Shown: piece after piece, positions 54,774 to 62,894 of the stretch
Numbering within the stretch: the first letter of the stretch is position 1
Layout: each line of letters opens with the position of its first letter
Assembly (NCBI RefSeq): GCF_020523795.1
Contig: NZ_JAJALI010000011.1
Span: 101,591-165,590, forward strand
Length of the DNA stretch: 64,000 nt
Source: Ancylobacter sp. Lp-2
GTDB taxonomy: Bacteria; Pseudomonadota; Alphaproteobacteria; Rhizobiales; Xanthobacteraceae
Direction: 5' to 3'
The notes under the pieces: model-generated
Told to the model about the DNA's origin: nothing
Databases searched by the model: none
What the model saw: only the letters and a program-made list of their open reading frames with translations
Translations under genes and position numbers: made by a program

Positions 54774-55733
54774 TCACGTTTTGAGGTTCATGACAGAGAT
54801 GGCATTGAGGCGCGCGACCTTCTCGCGCGTCGTGTCGTCGATCGGGGCGGCGTCGAAGAAGCGGCCGGCGGCGGTCGAATCCTCATAGGGATAATCGACC
54901 GAGAACAGGACCTTGTCGGCCCCGAGGGCGGAGAGTGCGGCGAGCAGCGGAACATTGTCGAACTGACCGGAGGTGGTCACGAACATGTTCCGTTTCAGAT
55001 AGAAGGAGGGAGCCTCCTTCAGCGGACGCTTGCCCATGATGAGCGCGGCGCGGCTGTCGAAACGCCAGAGATGATAGGGCATGGTCTCGCCCATATGGCC
55101 GAGAATGATCTTGAGCCTGGGAAAGCGGTCGAACACGCCGGAGAAAAGCAACCGCAGGAAATGGGACGAGGTCTCGAAGTTCCATTCCCAGGTCGGTTTC
55201 AGCAGTTCCGGCGCTCCCTCGAGCACATAGGGCAGCGCGAAGGAATCCGTCGGATGCAGGTAGAGCGGCACGTCGAGGGCCTGCATGCGCTCCCAGAAAG
55301 GGTCGTATCGGGGATCGTCGAGATAGACGCCGTGAGTGTGGCCATTGACCATCGAGCCGACGAAGCCGAGCTCGCGGACGCCGCGCTCGAGCTCCGCGAT
55401 CGCCGCGGGTACATCCTGCATGGGCAGGTGGGCGAAGCCTCGATACCGGGCCGGCCGCTTTTCGATTTCTGCCGCAAGTCTGTCATTGGCGTCACGGGCT
55501 AGCCGCACGGCTACTGCGGCGTCAGGCTCGGCTTGCACGCCAGGCCCGGAAATGGACAGAACCGCGATATCGACGCTGGCCGAATCCATGGCCGCGAGCC
55601 TGCGCTCACCGAAATCCAGCATGAGCTGGCTAAGGTGATCGGCGCTTTCCGCGGACAGTTTGGGCATAGCTGCCCGCATATGGGGCTCAAGCCCGGGCGT
55701 GATGAAATGCTCTTCGAGGGCAATCTTGTTCAC
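54774..55733 (-). CDS. Amidohydrolase-2 family decarboxylase/hydrolase (ACMSD/resorcylate decarboxylase type)
   Basis: A 319-residue metal-dependent enzyme of the ACMSD family, closest in feel to 2,6-dihydroxybenzoate (gamma-resorcylate) decarboxylase: N-terminal KIALEEHF with ligands Glu7 and His9, VPLYLHPTDS (His), IILGHMGETMPYHLWRFD, and a final ligand Asp in VLFSVDYPYE. It decarboxylates or hydrolyses aromatic-type acids in the cytoplasm. The start is the GTG at 55731-55733 with GGGGAAGAG before it, giving VNKIALEEHF; a longer frame adds 27 unlikely residues. With the UbiX/UbiD genes, this makes a third decarboxylase in this stretch. Confidence 0.82.
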   Translation of the reverse strand: MNKIALEEHFITPGLEPHMRAAMPKLSAESADHLSQLMLDFGERRLAAMDSASVDIAVLSISGPGVQAEPDAAVAVRLARDANDRLAAEIEKRPARYRGFAHLPMQDVPAAIAELERGVRELGFVGSMVNGHTHGVYLDDPRYDPFWERMQALDVPLYLHPTDSFALPYVLEGAPELLKPTWEWNFETSSHFLRLLFSGVFDRFPRLKIILGHMGETMPYHLWRFDSRAALIMGKRPLKEAPSFYLKRNMFVTTSGQFDNVPLLAALSALGADKVLFSVDYPYEDSTAAGRFFDAAPIDDTTREKVARLNAISVMNLKT

Positions 55734-56013
55734 GTCTCTTCCCCGCAATCGAATTCTTGTCGAGTTTGGCTGCCGCAATCTAGGGCCGCCAAACATCGAT
55801 GAGAAGGCATCCATCGAAGGATATGCGGGCTTTCATTTTCCTTGAGACGGATGATTACAGTTTTGCGACGCCCGCTGTCGCGACGGAGAGGAAGGTCGTC
55901 AGAAATTCGTATCACGTATCCGTGTTCAGACGCCGGCTTCACGCCTCTCGTTTCCTCATGGGACACATTCGTCAGAGACAGAAGTCCTCGATATGTTTCC
56001 TGGGGGGAACAAA

Positions 56014-57804
56014 GTGAACGATAAGCCTGAGAACAAGATCGTTGCGTCCCGCCGGGAGCTTTTTACTTCCGGCGCCGCTCTCATGGGGGCCAGCCTTCTG
56101 CCGAAGGCGGCGGAGGCGGGGGAGATGCCTTCCCGCGCACCATCCCCCATCAAGGCGCCCGACGCCCCGCCCGGTGGCTACAACATCCTGTTCATCCTGG
56201 TGGACCAGGAGCATTTCTTCGACGCCTGGCCGTTTCCGGTGCCGGGCCGTGAATGGATCAAGGCCAACGGCATCACTTTCAACAATCATCAGGCGGCGTC
56301 CTGCGTCTGCTCGCCGGCCCGCTCGACGCTCTACACCGGGCAGCACATTCCCCACACCGGCATCTTCGACAACGCCAACGCCCTCTGGCAGCCGGACATG
56401 TCGACGGATGTGAAGACGGTCGGTCACCGTCTCGCCCAGCTCGGCTATCACGCCGCCTATCAGGGGAAATGGCATCTCTCCGCCAATCTCGATCAGGTCG
56501 ACAAGGCGATCGACGCGCCGTTCGCGCAGTATCGCGAGATCATCGAAAGCTATGGCTTCGACGACTTCTTCGGCGTCGGCGACATCAACGACACCACGCT
56601 CGGCGGCTACAATTACGACGACACCACCACGGCCTTCGTCACCCGCTGGATGCGCACCAAGGGACAGGAACTGAAGGCGGCCGGTAAGCCCTGGTATCTT
56701 GCCGTCAACTTCGTCAATCCGCACGACGTCATGTACATCAATTCCGACCTGCCGGGACAGACCGTGCAGGGCAAGCGTTCCTCCATGCCGATCGCCCGGC
56801 CGCCGGGAAACGACCTCTACGCCGCGCACTGGGACGTGCCGCTGCCTTCCACCCGCACCCAGGCCTTCAACGCGCCCGGCCGCCCCAAGGCGCAGCACAT
56901 CTACCAGGAGGTGATGGACTATCTCGTCGGCGAGTGGCCGGACGAGGATCGCCGCTGGCGGGTGCTGCAGAACTACTATTTCAACTGCATCCGCGATTGC
57001 GACCTGCAGGTCCATCGCGTGCTGGAGGCCGTCAAGGCCAACGGCATGTCGGAGGATACCATCATCGTCTTCACCGCCGATCACGGCGAGCTGGGCGGGC
57101 ATCACCAGATGCGCGGCAAGGGCAACTCCACCTATCGCCAGCAGAACCATTTGCCGCTGATGATCGTCCATCCCGCCTATCCCGGCGGTGTTTCCTGTAA
57201 CGCCGTGACCTCGCAGGTGGATCTCACCCCCACCATTCTCGCGCTCACCGGTGCAGCGCCGGAGAAGCTGAAGCAGGCGGCTGAGGGGTTGCCCGGGCAT
57301 GATTTCTCTTCCCTGCTCACCACTCCCGGCGACGCCAAGGAAGACACGCTGCGGCCGGGCGCGCTGTTTTGCTACAACATGCTGAGCTATCAGGACGCCC
57401 GGTGGGCGGCGCATTTCGACGTGAAGGCCGACAATTCGGTCCCGCTCGCCCAGCGCATCGCCGCCATGGAGAAGCAGCCGCCGGACTTCCAGCTGCGCTG
57501 CTCCATCCGCAGCGTGTATGACGGTCGCTACCGCTTCTCTCGCTATTTCTCGCCGCAGGGCTTCAACACTCCCGATACATGGGAAGATCTGACGGCGAAG
57601 AACGACCTCGAGGTCTACGACCTGCAGAACGACCCGGACGAGGTGAACAATCTCGCCATGAAGGGGCGGGCGTCGGGCGATCTCATACTGTCGCTGAACG
57701 CCAAGCTGAACGGTCTCATCGCCACCGAGGTCGGGGTGGACGATGGCAGCTTCCTGCCGTTCAAGGACGGTAAGTGGGTGTTCCCGCCCGCGAGCGAACG
57801 GTAG
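56014..57804 (+). CDS. Sulfatase, Tat-exported
   Basis: A 596-residue alkaline-phosphatase-superfamily sulfatase. The N-terminal ASRRELFTSGAALMGASLLP is a twin-arginine signal. The metal-site start is NILFILVDQEHFF; the formylglycine signature is CSPARSTLYTGQH with Cys99; later come KWHLS and FTADHGELGGHH. It should hydrolyse a sulfate ester in the periplasm. The start is a GTG at 56014 with GGGGGGA upstream; an in-frame ATG at 55993 would add seven residues. It is divergent from the amidohydrolase gene. The substrate is unknown; an aryl sulfate would fit the aromatic neighbourhood. An activating enzyme is not seen nearby. Confidence 0.87.
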   Translation: MNDKPENKIVASRRELFTSGAALMGASLLPKAAEAGEMPSRAPSPIKAPDAPPGGYNILFILVDQEHFFDAWPFPVPGREWIKANGITFNNHQAASCVCSPARSTLYTGQHIPHTGIFDNANALWQPDMSTDVKTVGHRLAQLGYHAAYQGKWHLSANLDQVDKAIDAPFAQYREIIESYGFDDFFGVGDINDTTLGGYNYDDTTTAFVTRWMRTKGQELKAAGKPWYLAVNFVNPHDVMYINSDLPGQTVQGKRSSMPIARPPGNDLYAAHWDVPLPSTRTQAFNAPGRPKAQHIYQEVMDYLVGEWPDEDRRWRVLQNYYFNCIRDCDLQVHRVLEAVKANGMSEDTIIVFTADHGELGGHHQMRGKGNSTYRQQNHLPLMIVHPAYPGGVSCNAVTSQVDLTPTILALTGAAPEKLKQAAEGLPGHDFSSLLTTPGDAKEDTLRPGALFCYNMLSYQDARWAAHFDVKADNSVPLAQRIAAMEKQPPDFQLRCSIRSVYDGRYRFSRYFSPQGFNTPDTWEDLTAKNDLEVYDLQNDPDEVNNLAMKGRASGDLILSLNAKLNGLIATEVGVDDGSFLPFKDGKWVFPPASER

Positions 57805-57834
57805 CTTTCATATCCCGGAAGGCGATGACGAAGA

Positions 57835-57869
57835 CTATTCGACCGACCGTGTCGCGGCCGGTCGAATAG
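57835..57869. terminator. Bidirectional hairpin
   Basis: CTATTCGACCGACC (57835-57848) and GGCCGGTCGAATAG (57856-57869) form a 14-base stem with one mismatch and a 7-base loop, between the sulfatase stop and the convergent phosphoketolase locus. A second, smaller hairpin (GAGCCG/CGGCTC, 57889-57905) follows. Confidence 0.65.
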
Positions 57870-57972
57870 GGGGGCCGTGTAAATGGTCGAGCCGCGCTTC
57901 GGCTCTCCAGTACGAGAGACGACGGCCTGCCGATCCGGCTCCGGCTCGACGAGAACGGGATGAGAGGCGGGA

Positions 57973-60329
57973 TCAGCTCGGCCAGTGCCAATTCTGAATC
58001 TCGGGCATGTCCTCTCCATGCTCGCGGACATAGTCGTGATGTTGCGAGAGCCTGCCTTCCAGGGCCGCGATCGCCTCGGCCGTGCGGCCCTCGAGGCGGG
58101 GTATCCGCTTCAGAGCCGCGATGGCGAGATGAAAGCGATCGATCTCGTTCATCACCGTCATGTCGAAAGGTGTCGTCGTGGTGCCTTCCTCGCGGAAACC
58201 ATGAACATGGAAATTCGTGTGATTGCGGCGCCGATAGGTGAGGCGGTGAATGAGATACGGATAGCCGTGATAGGCGAAGATCACCGGTCGATCGGCAGTG
58301 AATAGTTGGTCGAATACGTCGTCGGTGAAGCCGTGTGGATGCATGGAAGGAGATTGCAGCGTCATCAGGTCGACGACATTGACCACCCGGACGCGGAGGT
58401 CGGCGAAGGCGGTCCGCAACAGATCGACGGCTGCCAGGGTTTCGAGGGTCGGCACGTCGCCCACGCAGGCCATCACCACGTCCGGCTCGGCGTCCCCGCC
58501 GCTGGACGCCCATTCCCATATGCTGGCCCCGGCCAGGCAATGGGCTTCGGCCGCGTCGGCGGAGAGCCATTGCGGCTGCGGCTGCTTGCCGGCGGTGATC
58601 ACGTTGATACGGTTCCAGGTGCGCAGGCAGTGGTCGGTGACCCACAACAGCGTGTTGGCGTCCGGCGGGAAATAGAGGCGAACGATGTCGGCCTTCTTGT
58701 TGGCGACGAAATCGGCGAAGCCCGGATCCTGGTGGCTGAAGCCGTTATGGTCCTGCCGCCAGACATGCGAGGTCAGCAGATAGTTCAGCGAGGCGATCGG
58801 CTTGCGCCAGGGCAGTTCCGCGGAGGTCTTGAGCCATTTCGCGTGCTGGTTGACCATCGAACCACAATATGGATGAACGCCTCGTAGCAGGAGAACAGCC
58901 CGTGGCGCCCGGTCAGCAGGTAGCCTTCGAGCCAGCCCTGGCAAAGGTGCTCCGAGAGAACTTCCATGACGCGGCCCTGCCGGGCGAGGTTCGTATCATA
59001 AGGTTCAATGGCCTCCATCCACACGCGGTCCGTCACCTCGAACACCGCGTCCAAGCGGTTCGAGGCGGTTTCGTCCGGTCCCATGAGGCGAAAGTTTCGC
59101 GTGTCCTCGTTCAGGCGGAAGACTTCACGCAGATAATGTCCCATCGCCCGGGTGGCTTCGCCTGTTGTCGCGCCCGGTCGGCCGACGTCCAGCGCCAGCC
59201 CTTTCCAGGAGGGCAGGACAAGTTCCTTGCGCAGCAGGCCGCCATTGCCATGTGGCAGCGCACCCATCCGCTTTTCGTCGCGCGGCGCCAAGGCCTGCAG
59301 TTCCGGCCGCAGGGTGCCGTTTCCGTCGAAAAGTTCCTCCGCGCGGTAGCTGCGCATCCACTCCTCGAGGATGCTGCGGTGTGCGGCATCGCCCCGGGCG
59401 TTGGAGACCGGCACCTGATGGGAGCGCCAGAACCCCTCGACCTTCTTGCCGTCCACCTCGCGCGGGCCGGTCCAGCCCTTGGGGCTGCGCAGCACGATCA
59501 TCGGCCAGCGCGGTCGCTCGACCTCGCCGGAAGCTTCGCGTGCCGAGCGCTGGATGTCGCGAATGCGGTCGAACACGGCGTCGAGCGTCGATGCCATCGC
59601 CGCATGCATCGGCATCGGCTCGTGCCCCTCGACGAAGACCGGTTCGTAGCCATAGCCGGTGAACAGCGCGCGCAGCTCGTCATCGGACATGCGGGCGAGC
59701 AGGGTCGGATTGGCGATCTTGTACCCGTTGAGGTGCAGGATCGGCAGTACCGCGCCGTCAAGCGCGGGATTGAGAAATTTGTTCGAGTGCCAGGCGGCGG
59801 CCAGCGGCCCGGTTTCCGCCTCGCCGTCCCCGACCACGCAGGCGACCACGAGATCGGGGTTGTCGAGCGCGGCGCCAAAGGCGTGCACCAGCGCGTATCC
59901 CAGCTCTCCCCCCTCGTGGATCGAACCGGGCGTCTCGGGTGCGACATGGCTCGGCACGCCGCCGGGGAACGAAAACTGGTGGAACAGCTTGCGCATGCCC
60001 GCCTCGTCCGCGGTGATGCCCGGGTAAATCTCGCTGTAGGTCCCCTCCAGCCAGGTGTTGGCCACCATGGCCGGCCCGCCATGGCCCGGCCCGCAGACGT
60101 AGAGCACGTCGCAATCGCGCTCGCGGATGATCCGGTTGAGATGAGCGTAGATGAAATTGAGGCCCGGCGTGGTTCCCCAATGGCCGAGCAAGCGTGGCTT
60201 GACGTGCTCGGCCGCCAGCGGCTCGCGCAGCAGGGGATTGTCGAGCAGGTAGATTTGTCCGACCGACACGTAATTCGCCGCGCGCCAGTAGCGGTCGATG
60301 GCTTCCAGTTCGGTTTGCCGGACGGCTAT
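57973..60329 (-). pseudogene. Phosphoketolase, disrupted by frameshift and start-codon loss
   Basis: The two halves together encode a complete thiamine-diphosphate phosphoketolase of about 785 residues (cleaves xylulose-5-P or fructose-6-P to acetyl-P). The first part has [47 protein letters not shown] and [19 protein letters not shown]; the second has [27 protein letters not shown] and [15 protein letters not shown]. They meet in the conserved [13 protein letters not shown] region, where one base (an A in GTGGATTCG) is missing between 58861 and 58862. At the expected start, six bases after AGGAG, the codon is ATA (60327-60329) and an in-frame stop (60339-60341) precedes it. Confidence 0.85.
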
Positions 60330-60743
60330 ATGGTTCTCCTACCAGACTGCGGGGCGAGCGGACTCGCCGGTCAGGGGCGCCGTGCGGTGGCCCAGAGGGC
60401 GACGATCCGTCACGACGTTGTCGAAGGCCGCGCCCCGGAGCCTTGGGCCGCGGCCGCTTTCACGCACGACGATCCCGTCGCCCCGCCATGTTGGCGTGGC
60501 AGGAAGCGTGAAACAATACGTGGATCAACGCGATGCGTGCCGGGGCGTTCGCGGAGCCACGCCTTCGGCTGCTGATCGCCGGCCTACTCCTCCCGGTGCG
60601 GGATCATGCCGCCATGATGAAGGGCGCCGTCGATGAACGCACCATCGGCCGTCCAGCTCAACATCGTGGCTGTGCATCGGCCTGATGGCGTCGCACGGCT
60701 CGCCGAACGCCACGCCGCGACGGTCTGCGCAACGAGCCGGCGA
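60330..60743. other. 414-base intergenic region
   Basis: This lies between the phosphoketolase locus and the Rrf2 regulator gene, both on the minus strand. Apart from AGGAG at 60336-60340 (the old ribosome site of the phosphoketolase gene), I see no gene or strong structure here. Confidence 0.45.
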
Positions 60744-61163
60744 TCAGGAGACTTTCAGCAGGTGTCGGAAGTCACCGCGTTTGCTGAGTACGTCCGCCAG
60801 CGAATAGCGATCGAGCGTGCCGAGAAAGGCCTGCAACGCTTCGTCGAGCACGCAGGTCAGGCCGCAGGCCGGCGCTATGATGCAGGAGCTGCAGCCGACG
60901 AGGTCGAAATCCTCTTCCGTATGCCGGACCAGGGCGCCGACATTGATGTCCGCGGCGGGGCGCGCCAGCCTTATGCCGCCGGAGCGACCGCGCACGCTGT
61001 GCAGATAGCCGGCATTCACCAGGTCATTGACCACCTTCATCAGATGGTTCTGCGAGATGGCATAGGCACGGGAGATCTCGGCGATCGAACACAACTCCTC
61101 CGGCCGTGAGGCCAGATACAGCAACACGCGCATCGCGTAGTCGGTGTAGCGTGTCAGGCGCAT
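60744..61163 (-). CDS. Rrf2 family regulator, NsrR-like
   Basis: A 139-residue Rrf2 winged-helix repressor: MRLTRYTDYAMRVLLYLA, recognition helix in AISQNHLMKVVNDLVNAGYLHSVRGRSGGIRLARPA (in blocks). Cluster Cys91, Cys94 and Cys100 occur in GCSSCIIAPACGLTC, with an extra Cys104. The C-IIAPA-C spacing matches the HITPA motif of NsrR, the nitric-oxide-sensing Fe-S repressor; the first spacing is two residues shorter. It lies 52 bases downstream of the HPP-CBS gene on the same strand, probably co-transcribed, and may autoregulate through the site at 62440-62462. Confidence 0.82.
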   Translation of the reverse strand: MRLTRYTDYAMRVLLYLASRPEELCSIAEISRAYAISQNHLMKVVNDLVNAGYLHSVRGRSGGIRLARPAADINVGALVRHTEEDFDLVGCSSCIIAPACGLTCVLDEALQAFLGTLDRYSLADVLSKRGDFRHLLKVS

Positions 61164-61215
61164 CTCGGTTCCACCTCGGATCGTTGTTGCACCGGCGAAT
61201 TCCTGCCGGTTCCGT

Positions 61216-62277
61216 TCAGTTGAGGCCGCGTGTCAGCACGTGAAGCCAGTCCGCCTCCGTGACGACGCCGATCGGATGCCGGCCGGCATCGACGACGAAC
61301 ACGGAGTGCACCCGGTCTTGGGCATAGCGATCCAGCAGATCGATCGCGGGGGTCGTGGGGAAGGCCGTCGCCGCCGGAGTCATGGCGCTGCCGACATTCT
61401 GCGCCGGCCGTACGAGTTCGCGCAGCGAGATGGCTCCGACGAGGCGTCCCGTGGCGTCCACCACGGCCAATCGGCGAATGTCGCGCTTCACCAGCAGCGC
61501 CCGCGCCTGCTCGGCGGATGCATCCTCCGCGACGCTGATGACGTTGGTCGCCATCAGATCGGCGCAGCTCAGCTCGTGATAGGAGCGGGCGACGGCGCGT
61601 CGCTCGATGTGCCGGACAAGTCCTTCGAGGTCCTCCGCCCCGATGTCGAAGGCCTCGCCGACCTCGTCCAGCGTCGCGGCGATGTCGGCCTTGCTGACCG
61701 TCCAGGGCAGATCGCGGCGCGGAGCCGGCTGCGCCGGCGCGGGGACATGGGGAAAGGTGTGGCCGGACCAGCGATGATAGACCCAGGCGCTCGCGACTAG
61801 CACGACGGCGTTCAGTCCCACCGGCACGAAGGGAAAAAGGAAGCTCGACGACCCGCCGACGAACAGCCCGACCAGCGCCGCCGCTCCGCCGGGCGGGTGC
61901 AGGCAGCGCAGCAGCGACATCACGCCGATGGCCAGCGCGACGGCGATCCCGGCCGAGAGGGCGGTGGGCGGCATGAAGTGGCCGACGGCAATGCCGATGG
62001 CGGCGGAGATCACGTTGCCGCCGATGGCGGGCCAGGGCTGCGCCATCGGGCTCGCCGGCACGGCGAACAGCAGCACCGCGGAGGCGCCCATGGGTGGCAC
62101 GATCCACACGAGATGGTTGAGGTCCGCTGCGGCAAGGCCACCGATCACGGCCGACAGGCCGATCCCCATGAGGGCGCCAAAGCAGGCGAAGGCGCGATCA
62201 CGGAGCGTTGCTCCCGCGAGGATCGGCCGAAACAGTCTCAAGCGTGCAAAGGCTGACAAGGCCCACTCCAAATGCAT
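61216..62277 (-). CDS. HPP family membrane protein with C-terminal CBS pair
   Basis: A 353-residue protein. An N-terminal HPP domain of four to five helices (VWIVPPMGASAVLLFAVPASPMAQPWPAIGG, LLRCLHPPGGAAALVG) spans about residues 20-165, followed by a cytoplasmic CBS pair at about 235-345 (CADLMATNVISVAEDASAEQARALLVKRDIRRLAVVD; VGSAMTPAATAFPTTP). HPP proteins have been linked to nitrite transport, which fits the NsrR-like gene downstream. The start is the ATG at 62275-62277 (MHLEWALSAFARL); the longer frame would run into the putative operator. Confidence 0.83.
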   Translation of the reverse strand: MHLEWALSAFARLRLFRPILAGATLRDRAFACFGALMGIGLSAVIGGLAAADLNHLVWIVPPMGASAVLLFAVPASPMAQPWPAIGGNVISAAIGIAVGHFMPPTALSAGIAVALAIGVMSLLRCLHPPGGAAALVGLFVGGSSSFLFPFVPVGLNAVVLVASAWVYHRWSGHTFPHVPAPAQPAPRRDLPWTVSKADIAATLDEVGEAFDIGAEDLEGLVRHIERRAVARSYHELSCADLMATNVISVAEDASAEQARALLVKRDIRRLAVVDATGRLVGAISLRELVRPAQNVGSAMTPAATAFPTTPAIDLLDRYAQDRVHSVFVVDAGRHPIGVVTEADWLHVLTRGLN

Positions 62278-62439
62278 CGCGTTATCAGGAAACGTCCACA
62301 GCCCGGCAGGGCGGGATGGATCGTGGCGCGGCGAGAGCCAGGGGCGAACGCGCCGACACATGGCATGACCGTCGAACGCGAAGCGTCCAGCGGGTGCCGT
62401 CCGGACGTAATGCCATGCTTTGCCTGCTCCATCGATATA

Positions 62440-62462
62440 AACATACATATCCTGTGCATGTT
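62440..62462 (-). promoter_or_regulatory. Candidate NsrR box
   Basis: Two inverted 11-base half-sites, AACATACATAT (62440-62450) and CTGTGCATGTT (62452-62462), are separated by one base. This is exactly the 11-1-11 layout of NsrR sites (AAGATGYATTT and complement), with the outer AAYATRCA conserved on both sides. It sits in an AT-rich island 163 bases upstream of the HPP-CBS gene, whose operon includes the NsrR-like regulator. Confidence 0.5.
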
Positions 62463-62477
62463 TTTAAGTCCACCGGT

Positions 62478-62894
62478 TCGGGCGACGGTGGTTTTCCGGA
62501 TGCGGGAGGGGGGCGATGTCGGCAGGGCTTCGAGGCCGGTCAGGTGGTGCCTGAGCCGGTCGCGGCTCTCGCCAATCTCAACGCGCCTACGGACGCCTCG
62601 CCGAGCGGGTCGGGGTGGCGGCGCTGGGTATGGCGAGCCAGCCCGGCGACATCACCTTCACGACGCTGGCTTTCGCCGCCTCGAACCGCTCCGCTGTGGC
62701 GGGAGTGCCGATCGCCTCCGATATCGCGCCATCATGGCGCTGGCGAAGAGCAGGGCGTCCGGCGTGTTTTGCGCGGCGACCGCTGTTGGCTTCCGTACAG
62801 CCGACCTGGTCATTCGTTTGACGACGGATCCTTTCAATCTACAGTAGCGGAAGCAACATGCCCGGGCTGAGCCTCGGTTGATCGCGGGGGGGCG
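62478..62894. other. Intergenic region before RTX-like gene
   Basis: No recognisable gene. The open frames here give composition-driven translations only. The region should contain the promoter of the protein starting at 62895. Confidence 0.4.

Noticed and set aside
58785..58944. Two separate phosphoketolase genes (N-terminal and C-terminal proteins)
   Set aside because: The frames overlap only around the conserved junction and differ by one base; the first half lacks a normal start, so one broken gene is the simpler reading.
62478..62894. Possible degraded gene upstream of the RTX-like protein
   Set aside because: One frame gives a vaguely protein-like stretch around 62615-62821, but no family could be named and it has no ribosome site.
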